A DNA stretch of 47,644 nucleotides from Zopfochytrium polystomum (lineage: Eukaryota; Chytridiomycota; Chytridiomycetes; Chytridiales; Chytridiaceae): positions 1 through 47,644 of the forward strand of contig JAIVFJ010000400.1 in the NCBI GenBank assembly GCA_025765615.1, read 5' to 3'. Positions within the stretch are counted from its first letter, which is position 1; each line of letters starts with the position of its first letter. The notes below the pieces were generated by a model. It worked only from the letters and a program-made list of their open reading frames with translations, did no database searches and was not told where the DNA came from. Positions 39,437 through 47,644 of the stretch are shown piece by piece. The position numbers and the translations under genes were made by a program.

Positions 39437-40791
39437 CCGCGGGGCTTTGATTGACGGTCGAAGGTGTGGGTGTTTTGTTTCTTGCCGCGGTTGTCCTTTT
39501 GGTTGTTGCCTCTGCCTGGTGTTGGAGATCTGCCGCGCGAGCGAGATTGGCTCTTGTTCTGGCCAGTAGACCTGGACCGCCGGTCGACGGCTGGAGAACG
39601 TGACTCGCTTCGGCCTTGGCGCTGCTGATTTTTCTGTTGTGGGCGAGAGGCGTTGCGTTTGGACTTGAGAGGTTGTTTGCCCCGGGGTCTGGATGAAGAC
39701 CGAGCTTGGGCCGTCTGTTCCTTGGGGCGACTCGATGAGGAGCGGTTTCTTGAGGAGCGACGGCCTTTTCCGTTTCCCAACAGAGTTTTGAGTTCTGCAA
39801 GTTGGCGGGCAAGCTCTGAGATCCTGTCGTCAGGAGGAGGAGGGTCCGTACTACTATTGCTAGACGTCAGCGCCGTGGTGACGGCGTTCGAATCCTGGCC
39901 TTGCAGCCCCTCTGGCTGTTGCTGCTGCTGCTGCTGCTGCCGAGTTGCTGCTTCTTGTTTGCTTTTGGCCTTGTCTGAAGCGCGCCGCAGTTTCCTATCA
40001 AGATGGGCTCTTTGGCGGTCAGTGAAGCTTGAGACAGTCCGGTTGTAGGCGTCTAGGAAGGCTGTGTGTCGAGGATTCTTGACGTGGTGTACGGCCAAGA
40101 GGGAGCGCACTTGATCGACATCGACCGCGGTCACGGCAGCAGCAGAAGAACCACGCGAGGAGGAGCCAACCCCCGTCGAAGGAAGGAGTCCAAGCGAGGA
40201 CTGGAGCTGCTGGAGCATGTCTTGGTTGATGATGGTGTGCGCGTTGAGGTCAACAACGTCTGACAGGAATAGGCTGTAGGTGTTGCTGAAGAGGTGGTTG
40301 AGACGGTTGAAGTTTGCAGACTCCATCCCAACCAAGTGACGAGTGGCGAGCTGTTTGGCTTGGAGCTCGATGTGCGCGAGGGCCGACTTGGGCAGGGTGA
40401 TGCCAGAGACGGAGAACTTGACGTGAGAAGGAAAGACACCGGATCGGTATTCCTGGGCAAGCTTGAGCGCACGCTGGTACGATTTATCCCGGGCAAAGTA
40501 GAGGCGAGCGAGGGACTGGGCGCGTTCTTCAGCCTTGGCAAGTTCTTGCTTTGAGACCGGTAAGGCAAAGGCAAGGGCCAGGTGGCGGCTGTAGACGGCG
40601 TCCATCACCGAAGAGCGAGGCGGAACTTGTGATTCTGCGAGGCCGTCGGTGTAGTCGGCGTACGTGCCTGGGGACCAGCTTTCAGGTAAGGCGTCTGGCA
40701 CCTCGTACTCGGTGTCTGCGTCCATGGGGTCGTAGTGGAGGTCGTCGTCGACAGGCATGGAACCAGAGAGGGGGGCGTCCGGTGGCGTCAT
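39277..40791 (-). CDS. ORF1 protein, unit 3
   Basis: Translation identical to unit 1 ORF1; start at the ATG at 40791. Confidence 0.8.
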
Positions 40792-41032
40792 CTTGAGTGA
40801 AGTTAGGAAGGGGGGCGACAGGACGAAGAACTTGAAGGGGACCTCGACCCGACGCACGTGGGCGACGACGCTGTGTGACCGGTTGAAGGCTCAATGGCAG
40901 GGTGGGGCCAGAGCCTAGACTTGCCAGACTAGGTGGTGGTGTGGTGGAGGAGAAGGGGCTTGCTTGCTTAAGAGAGGGAGGCCCCCCCTATGAGGGTGAC
41001 GGGGGCCTCGAGTGTTGGGCTTGTTGCTTGGT

Positions 41033-41155
41033 GTTTGAACTAGAGAAGTTTCTTGACCAGAGGGACTTTATTCAGCGTGAGCTTTCGGCTGTTTTGGCAG
41101 CCTCTTCAGACGCTTGAGTGAACAAAGAAAAACCAAGGGTTAAGAAACTTCAAAC
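41033..41155 (-). ncRNA. Hammerhead ribozyme motif, copy 3
   Basis: Core at 41114-41074, unchanged from copy 1; predicted cleavage between 41079 and 41078. Located upstream of ORF1 of unit 3. Confidence 0.83.
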
Positions 41156-41376
41156 CAAAGGAACCAACAAGGGTGATTGCAACACTTGGGGTTTGAAAGC
41201 AAGCAAGGGATAGGGGATCAAGGGTAGGTTGCACTCACACACACACACACACACACAAAGAAAGATTAAAAGACAGCATCATACCTCAAACCAAATGTCA
41301 AGGGCACAGGGGACACTTTTGGGTTTGGAAGAGTTTCTGGCAAGGAGAGGGGTGAAAAGGGGGGGGCCCTGCCAGG

Positions 41377-41385
41377 CTTTATATA
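41377..41385 (-). promoter_or_regulatory. TATA box, copy 3
   Basis: TATATAAAG in the same context as copy 1, upstream of unit 3 genes. Confidence 0.5.
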
Positions 41386-41451
41386 CCCCCAGCCCAAGGG
41401 GGTCAAGCCATGGAAGGAAATGGAATGAATGAAACAGCAAAAAAGGAAAAA

Positions 41452-42017
41452 GTGATTCCAAAGGTGATACCAAAGGTGATTCCAAAGGAGGGGTGATTCC
41501 AAAGGTGATTCCAAAGGAAAGGTGATTCCAAAGGTGATACCAAAGGTGATTCCAAAGGAGAAGTGATTCCAAAGGTGATTCCAAAGGAGAGGTGATTCCA
41601 AAGGTGATTCCAATGGTGATTCCAATGGAAGGGTGATTCCAAAGGTGATTCCAAAGGAGAGGTGATTCCAATGGTGATTCCAATGGTGATTCCAAAGGAG
41701 AGGTGATTCCAAAGGTGATTCCAAAGGTGATTCCAGTGGTGATTCCAATGGAAGGGTGATTCCAAAGGTGATTCCAATGGTGATTCCAATGGTGATTCCA
41801 ATGGAAAGGTGATTCCAAAGGTGATTCCAGTGGTGATTCCAATGGTGATTCCAATGGAAGGGTGATTCCAAAGGTGATTCCAAAGGTGATTCCAGTGGTG
41901 ATTCCAGTGGTGATTCCAATGGTGATTCCAAAGGGAAGGGTGATTCCAATGGTGATTCCAGTGGTGATTCCAGTGGTGATTCCAAAGGTGATTCCAAAGA
42001 TTCCAAAGAGATTCCAA
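41452..42017. repeat. 12-bp minisatellite, copy 3
   Basis: Same length and order of variants as copy 1. Confidence 0.9.
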
Positions 42018-42100
42018 CCAAAAGAGGAAGAGATTCACCACAAAGGACCCCTCTGGGCGTCTGACACTGCCCAAAAAGGCAACTTCCATAAAAGGAAGGT

Positions 42101-42183
42101 GGTCACATGACCGCCATGTGACCAGTCACGTGACCCCCATGTGACCAGATCACGTGATCCCCACGTGACCCAGATCACGTGAC
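42101..42183. promoter_or_regulatory. CACGTGA/CATGTGA motif cluster, copy 3
   Basis: Same seven motifs as copy 1. Confidence 0.55.
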
Positions 42184-42211
42184 CCCCCTTCTAACGTGGC
42201 GCGAGGCGGAC

Positions 42212-42283
42212 GGTTAGAGGTTAGGGCGGTTAGGGTCAGGGTGGTTAGGGTCAGGGCCTTAGGGTTAGGGTTTAGGGTTAGGG
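42212..42283 (+). repeat. Internal telomeric tract 4
   Basis: Same 72-bp sequence as tract 1. Confidence 0.88.
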
Positions 42284-42421
42284 CCAGTGGCGAAGGCGTC
42301 TAGAAAGAGGGGGTGTGGTGTGGAAGGGGCTGGAGGTTGAAAGGGAGCCAAGAGAGAGAGTGCGGTCGCAAAGTCCTTGGGATTGGTCCGTTCGAATTAG
42401 CAAAGAAATGCTGGATCGTCT

Positions 42422-44644
42422 TCAAGAAGGCCGATTGCTCTTGCGGCTGTCTTTGCGCTTTTTGGCAAAAGGCTGCCACTGACGCCAGGGATCTCGGTAA
42501 GGATCAGGGGGAGGACCCTTTGGCTTTGGTTTAGGGTCGAAGGGCGTCGGAGGCGGTGGTCTTGGAGGATCAAAGAGGTCCGGTGGCGGGCTCTGGGGCG
42601 TCACCGGGACTTTGGGGTCTCGAAGCTTTGTGAGGATCGAGCCGACGGACGGGTTGCTGCGTAGCGCAAGGACCATTCTTGGCGGATTTCTGTCCCAAAT
42701 CTCATGGACTTGGTCCTCGTGGGTGTTGAGAACGGGTCCGATCTGAAGGGCCGAGACTTGGGGGGCGTGCCGGACGACAAAGGGGAGAACCTTGTCTTTG
42801 GGGCCGTCGGCGGGCGGGTGGAGCCACCGAGGCCTGTCTGCATAGCTGACTGAAGCGAAGATTGGCTCCAGGAACTTGCGTGGATAGCCCCGAGCTTGAA
42901 GTCGTTGGCGGAAAAGAGCTCGGGTGGCCAGGAAGGTTGATTCGGACGTTGAGTTGCGCACATACCGAATCAGTTCGCCGCGGATGAAGCCCCTCTTGAG
43001 GCTCGAGGGGTGGAACGAGGCCGGGCCAAGGTAGGCGTAGGTGTTGAGCGGTTTTTGGTAGGTGCTGAACACGAGGGAGGCTTCATCGCTGTCGTCGCTG
43101 GTGCGGCGTAAGTTAATGTCGAGGTCGAGGAAGGCGGCATGGGTGGTGCTGCGGTTGACTGTGAGTCGAAGTACACCGGGCCGTGAGGACGTGAGCAAGC
43201 CGTGAAGAAAGTCCACGTCGTCCGGTCCGCAGCAGAGGACCATGAAGAGGTCGTCAATGTACCTTCCGTACAGGGGGCAACGGATGCGTTTGTGCTGGTT
43301 GCTGATGATCCTGTAGACCCCGGGGACGGATTCAAAGACGGCGAACCCGTAGAGGTTTGCAATGACAACGGCCATGTTGGTGCCCATGGCCATGCCACCG
43401 CGCTGCCGGAAGACCGTTCCCTGAAAGCTGAAGGCGTTGGCGTCAAAAACCCACTGTATCAACTGAAGGATCTCGGGGCGGATGATGTCTCTGCCGTGAT
43501 CACGGAGCCAGGAGTTGAGGTTGTTGTTGAGAGATCGAATGACGTCTGCCACATGCATGTTGCCGTAAAAGTTTTCCACATCCATGGTGACGAGCAGGCA
43601 GTTTTCTGCTGGGAGAACTGGCACTTGGGTCTCGGCGATCTGAACGAGATGTCGAGAGTCTTTCAGGATGAACGGGAGGCTGTCCACAATGGGCTGGAGC
43701 ACCGCGCAGATAATGCGCGAAGCGTTGGTGGTGATCCAGTTTGTCGAAGCGACGATGGGCCGAAGGGGGACAGCCAGGCCTGGACCGAGGTTGAGCATGT
43801 CGACGGGTTTGAGCTTGTGTATCTTGGGGAGGCAGTAAAAGGTCGGCACGGTGAACGACCTGAAGCCGTCGACAGAGTCTTGCAGAAGTTCCAGTTGCTG
43901 CCGAGTGAACCGGGAGCCATACTCCCTGACGAACTTGGTGACGAACGCCAGGTGTTTCCGGAAGAAGGCGGGAAGATCTGCTGGAGCCAGAACGGTGTAG
44001 TTGTCGCTCTGGAGGTGCTCGGTGACGAGTCTGTTGTAGTCGTCAGTGTCCAGGACGACCAAGCCGAGGTTCTTGTCTGCGGCTCGGAAGGTGAGGTTGC
44101 GCTGCTTGGCCAGCTTGTGGGCTAGGCGGAGCAGGGACCGACCGCGTTGCTGTTTCTTGTACAGTGGCGAAGCCTTGTCCAGGGGCTTGCTTTTTTGACA
44201 GTCGTCGAGCCACTTGAAGCTGCCGGTCAGGGCGCGGCGGATGGAGCGCGCGATTTCAAAGACGGGGACAGGTACGTTGTCCGGGGGCGGGTAGGACTTG
44301 GGCGCGGTGAACAGGCGAGGGTCAAAGTCCGGGTCGTCGGGCGTGTTCTGGTGACGGAACTGGACCGACAGACGGTGGGTGAACGAGTGAAGGGCTTCAT
44401 CGAGCTCGTCGTAGGTGAGCGGACGAGCGAAAGGGATGTGCTTGGAGCCGTGGGTGAGAAGCCTTTGAGTCTGGGGCGAGAGGGTGGCTGAAGAAAGATT
44501 GAAGAAGAGAGGTTTCTTTGTAGGAGGAGAAGAGGAAGAAGTTGAATCCACAGGGCCGGCGGTCTTGGTTGAGAGACGATATGAGGGACGTGTTCTGCAA
44601 GAGACTGAGATGCAGATGTCGCGATGCTGCTGCAGCCACCTCAT
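42422..44644 (-). CDS. Penelope-like reverse transcriptase, unit 4
   Basis: Translation identical to unit 1, in the unit nearest the chromosome end. Start overlaps the stop of ORF1 (44641-46155) as ATGA. Confidence 0.93.
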   Translation of the reverse strand: MRWLQQHRDICISVSCRTRPSYRLSTKTAGPVDSTSSSSPPTKKPLFFNLSSATLSPQTQRLLTHGSKHIPFARPLTYDELDEALHSFTHRLSVQFRHQNTPDDPDFDPRLFTAPKSYPPPDNVPVPVFEIARSIRRALTGSFKWLDDCQKSKPLDKASPLYKKQQRGRSLLRLAHKLAKQRNLTFRAADKNLGLVVLDTDDYNRLVTEHLQSDNYTVLAPADLPAFFRKHLAFVTKFVREYGSRFTRQQLELLQDSVDGFRSFTVPTFYCLPKIHKLKPVDMLNLGPGLAVPLRPIVASTNWITTNASRIICAVLQPIVDSLPFILKDSRHLVQIAETQVPVLPAENCLLVTMDVENFYGNMHVADVIRSLNNNLNSWLRDHGRDIIRPEILQLIQWVFDANAFSFQGTVFRQRGGMAMGTNMAVVIANLYGFAVFESVPGVYRIISNQHKRIRCPLYGRYIDDLFMVLCCGPDDVDFLHGLLTSSRPGVLRLTVNRSTTHAAFLDLDINLRRTSDDSDEASLVFSTYQKPLNTYAYLGPASFHPSSLKRGFIRGELIRYVRNSTSESTFLATRALFRQRLQARGYPRKFLEPIFASVSYADRPRWLHPPADGPKDKVLPFVVRHAPQVSALQIGPVLNTHEDQVHEIWDRNPPRMVLALRSNPSVGSILTKLRDPKVPVTPQSPPPDLFDPPRPPPPTPFDPKPKPKGPPPDPYRDPWRQWQPFAKKRKDSRKSNRPS

Positions 44645-44767
44645 TCTTGCCGGGTGGATTTTCTTCCTCTTTCTCCGCCGGATCCTTCGCCGCCTGAGAC
44701 TGGTCGTTTGTTTGTCTCGCGACCTTGCCGTCGTCCCTGCTGCTGCTGCTGCTGCCGGCGCTGCAAG

Positions 44768-44800
<33 letters not shown>

Positions 44801-46155
44801 CCGCGGGGCTTTGATTGACGGTCGAAGGTGTGGGTGTTTTGTTTCTTGCCGCGGTTGTCCTTTTGGTTGTTGCCTCTGCCTGGTGTTGGAGATCTGCCGC
44901 GCGAGCGAGATTGGCTCTTGTTCTGGCCAGTAGACCTGGACCGCCGGTCGACGGCTGGAGAACGTGACTCGCTTCGGCCTTGGCGCTGCTGATTTTTCTG
45001 TTGTGGGCGAGAGGCGTTGCGTTTGGACTTGAGAGGTTGTTTGCCCCGGGGTCTGGATGAAGACCGAGCTTGGGCCGTCTGTTCCTTGGGGCGACTCGAT
45101 GAGGAGCGGTTTCTTGAGGAGCGACGGCCTTTTCCGTTTCCCAACAGAGTTTTGAGTTCTGCAAGTTGGCGGGCAAGCTCTGAGATCCTGTCGTCAGGAG
45201 GAGGAGGGTCCGTACTACTATTGCTAGACGTCAGCGCCGTGGTGACGGCGTTCGAATCCTGGCCTTGCAGCCCCTCTGGCTGTTGCTGCTGCTGCTGCTG
45301 CTGCCGAGTTGCTGCTTCTTGTTTGCTTTTGGCCTTGTCTGAAGCGCGCCGCAGTTTCCTATCAAGATGGGCTCTTTGGCGGTCAGTGAAGCTTGAGACA
45401 GTCCGGTTGTAGGCGTCTAGGAAGGCTGTGTGTCGAGGATTCTTGACGTGGTGTACGGCCAAGAGGGAGCGCACTTGATCGACATCGACCGCGGTCACGG
45501 CAGCAGCAGAAGAACCACGCGAGGAGGAGCCAACCCCCGTCGAAGGAAGGAGTCCAAGCGAGGACTGGAGCTGCTGGAGCATGTCTTGGTTGATGATGGT
45601 GTGCGCGTTGAGGTCAACAACGTCTGACAGGAATAGGCTGTAGGTGTTGCTGAAGAGGTGGTTGAGACGGTTGAAGTTTGCAGACTCCATCCCAACCAAG
45701 TGACGAGTGGCGAGCTGTTTGGCTTGGAGCTCGATGTGCGCGAGGGCCGACTTGGGCAGGGTGATGCCAGAGACGGAGAACTTGACGTGAGAAGGAAAGA
45801 CACCGGATCGGTATTCCTGGGCAAGCTTGAGCGCACGCTGGTACGATTTATCCCGGGCAAAGTAGAGGCGAGCGAGGGACTGGGCGCGTTCTTCAGCCTT
45901 GGCAAGTTCTTGCTTTGAGACCGGTAAGGCAAAGGCAAGGGCCAGGTGGCGGCTGTAGACGGCGTCCATCACCGAAGAGCGAGGCGGAACTTGTGATTCT
46001 GCGAGGCCGTCGGTGTAGTCGGCGTACGTGCCTGGGGACCAGCTTTCAGGTAAGGCGTCTGGCACCTCGTACTCGGTGTCTGCGTCCATGGGGTCGTAGT
46101 GGAGGTCGTCGTCGACAGGCATGGAACCAGAGAGGGGGGCGTCCGGTGGCGTCAT
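44641..46155 (-). CDS. ORF1 protein, unit 4
   Basis: Translation identical to unit 1 ORF1; start at the ATG at 46155. Confidence 0.8.
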
Positions 46156-46396
46156 CTTGAGTGAAGTTAGGAAGGGGGGCGACAGGACGAAGAACTTGAA
46201 GGGGACCTCGACCCGACGCACGTGGGCGACGACGCTGTGTGACCGGTTGAAGGCTCAATGGCAGGGTGGGGCCAGAGCCTAGACTTGCCAGACTAGGTGG
46301 TGGTGTGGTGGAGGAGAAGGGGCTTGCTTGCTTAAGAGAGGGAGGCCCCCCCTATGAGGGTGACGGGGGCCTCGAGTGTTGGGCTTGTTGCTTGGT

Positions 46397-46519
46397 GTTT
46401 GAACTAGAGAAGTTTCTTGACCAGAGGGACTTTATTCAGCGTGAGCTTTCGGCTGTTTTGGCAGCCTCTTCAGACGCTTGAGTGAACAAAGAAAAACCAA
46501 GGGTTAAGAAACTTCAAAC
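46397..46519 (-). ncRNA. Hammerhead ribozyme motif, copy 4
   Basis: Core at 46478-46438, unchanged from copy 1; predicted cleavage between 46443 and 46442. Located upstream of ORF1 of the outermost unit. Confidence 0.83.
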
Positions 46520-46739
46520 CAAAGGAACCAACAAGGGTGATTGCAACACTTGGGGTTTGAAAGCAAGCAAGGGATAGGGGATCAAGGGTAGGTTGCACTC
46601 ACACACACACACACACACACAAAGAAAGATTAAAAGACAGCATCATACCTCAAACCAAATGTCAAGGGCACAGGGGACACTTTTGGGTTTGGAAGAGTTT
46701 CTGGCAAGGAGAGGGGTGAAAGGGGGGGGCCCTGCCAGG

Positions 46740-46748
46740 CTTTATATA
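46740..46748 (-). promoter_or_regulatory. TATA box, copy 4
   Basis: TATATAAAG upstream of the outermost unit's genes; the preceding G-run on the minus strand is one base longer than in the other copies. Confidence 0.5.
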
Positions 46749-46815
46749 CCCCCCAGCCCAAGGGGGTCAAGCCATGGAAGGAAATGGAATGAATGAAACA
46801 GCAAAAAAGGAAAAA

Positions 46816-47381
46816 GTGATTCCAAAGGTGATACCAAAGGTGATTCCAAAGGAGGGGTGATTCCAAAGGTGATTCCAAAGGAAAGGTGATTCCAAAGGTG
46901 ATACCAAAGGTGATTCCAAAGGAGAAGTGATTCCAAAGGTGATTCCAAAGGAGAGGTGATTCCAAAGGTGATTCCAATGGTGATTCCAATGGAAGGGTGA
47001 TTCCAAAGGTGATTCCAAAGGAGAGGTGATTCCAATGGTGATTCCAATGGTGATTCCAAAGGAGAGGTGATTCCAAAGGTGATTCCAAAGGTGATTCCAG
47101 TGGTGATTCCAATGGAAGGGTGATTCCAAAGGTGATTCCAATGGTGATTCCAATGGTGATTCCAATGGAAAGGTGATTCCAAAGGTGATTCCAGTGGTGA
47201 TTCCAATGGTGATTCCAATGGAAGGGTGATTCCAAAGGTGATTCCAAAGGTGATTCCAGTGGTGATTCCAGTGGTGATTCCAATGGTGATTCCAAAGGGA
47301 AGGGTGATTCCAATGGTGATTCCAGTGGTGATTCCAGTGGTGATTCCAAAGGTGATTCCAAAGATTCCAAAGAGATTCCAA
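46816..47381. repeat. 12-bp minisatellite, copy 4
   Basis: Same length and order of variants as copy 1, in the outermost unit. Confidence 0.9.
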
Positions 47382-47464
47382 CCAAAAGAGGAAGAGATTC
47401 ACCACAAAGGACCCCTCTGGGCGTCTGACACTGCCCAAAAAGGCAACTTCCATAAAAGGAAGGT

Positions 47465-47547
47465 GGTCACATGACCGCCATGTGACCAGTCACGTGACCC
47501 CCATGTGACCAGATCACGTGATCCCCACGTGACCCAGATCACGTGAC
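47465..47547. promoter_or_regulatory. CACGTGA/CATGTGA motif cluster, copy 4
   Basis: Same seven motifs, here within 180 bp of the window end and next to the terminal telomeric tract. Confidence 0.55.
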
Positions 47548-47575
47548 CCCCCTTCTAACGTGGCGCGAGGCGGAC

Positions 47576-47644
47576 GGTTAGAGGTTAGGGCGGTTAGGGT
47601 CAGGGTGGTTAGGGTCAGGGCCTTAGGGTTAGGGTTAGGGTTAG
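47576..47644 (+). repeat. Terminal telomeric tract (chromosome end)
   Basis: It begins like the internal tracts but after CCTTAGGGTTAGGG it continues with regular TTAGGG instead of the TTTAGGG found internally, and runs to the last base. This is what is expected where telomerase has extended an internal tract. The number of terminal repeats is cut by the window end. Confidence 0.85.

Larger units (their letters stand above)
36848..42211 (-). mobile_element. Penelope-like element, full unit 3
   Basis: Same organisation as unit 1; the ORF1 and RT translations are identical to those of unit 1. Confidence 0.85.
42212..47575 (-). mobile_element. Penelope-like element, full unit 4 (outermost)
   Basis: The distal unit, followed directly by the terminal telomeric tract. 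Its pseudo-LTR-like region has one extra C in the C-run next to the TATA box (46749-46754). Confidence 0.85.
24743..47644 (-). mobile_element. Head-to-tail telomeric array of endonuclease-less Penelope-like elements
   Basis: The same sequence recurs with a period of 5,364, 5,363, 5,364 and 5,364 bp. From left to right: a telomeric tract, a partial copy with only the pseudo-LTR-like region (about 24797-26120), four full units starting at 26121, 31485, 36848 and 42212, and a telomeric tract at the window end. All telomeric tracts have the G-rich strand on the plus strand, so the chromosome end is at the right. All element genes are on the minus strand and so point inward. This is the orientation expected if the first cDNA strand is extended from the chromosome's G-rich 3' overhang, as proposed for Athena and Coprina elements. 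Recombination or rolling-circle copying could equally have multiplied the units. Confidence 0.88.

Noticed and set aside
24743..47644. CRISPR-like array or bacterial origin
   Set aside because: The repeats are either kilobase units with genes or continuous minisatellites without spacers, and the genes have spliceosomal introns and telomeres.

Overview
The window looks like the end of a fungal chromosome, possibly from an early-diverging (chytrid-type) fungus. Supporting this are short spliceosomal introns (about 58-100 nt, plus a few longer) with CTAAC-like branch points, a secreted GH28 polygalacturonase, a group A FAD monooxygenase, a Cys-rich secreted protein, a tRNA-Gly, and a right edge that ends in TTAGGG repeats. 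The lineage is an inference; the telomeric end is seen directly.

Left part (1-22.4 kb): ordinary gene-bearing chromosome. In order: an eight-exon Lys/Ala-rich membrane-anchored protein (1016-2422), a two-exon Cys-rich secreted protein (3009-4326), a 2.8 kb PIF/Harbinger-like DNA transposon with 15-bp inverted termini and two divergent genes (4516-7320), an ankyrin-like remnant, an NADP-binding reductase-like gene (7828-8604, minus), a FAD monooxygenase (10938-12413, minus), two adjacent paralogues with a Cys/His zinc-knuckle-like motif (13828-14544 and about 15269-16237), tRNA-Gly(CCC) (16648-16718, minus), an NmrA-like NAD(P)-binding gene (17200-18071, minus) and a five-exon polygalacturonase (19877-21643). 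From about 22.0 to 24.7 kb the DNA is AT-rich, has no recognisable gene, and holds a diverged copy of a repeat also present at 9.2-9.65 kb.

Right part (24.7-47.6 kb): a head-to-tail array of one element with a 5,363/5,364 bp period: a proximal partial copy, four full units, and telomeric repeat at the end. Each full unit encodes, on the minus strand, a Ser/Arg/Gln-rich basic ORF1 protein and a 740-residue reverse transcriptase of the Penelope-like (PLE) class with no GIY-YIG endonuclease, the type known as telomere-associated Athena/Coprina elements. The genes overlap by ATGA. Transcription runs inward from the telomere. The sense RNA carries C-rich telomere-complementary repeats after the RT gene, which could pair with the chromosome's G-rich 3' overhang. 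Each pseudo-LTR-like region holds, in sense order, a cluster of CACGTGA-type motifs, a 12-bp minisatellite, a TATATAAAG box, and a complete type I hammerhead ribozyme motif that I found by reading the minus strand. The picture is a self-processing, telomere-primed retroelement array that may extend or cap the chromosome end.
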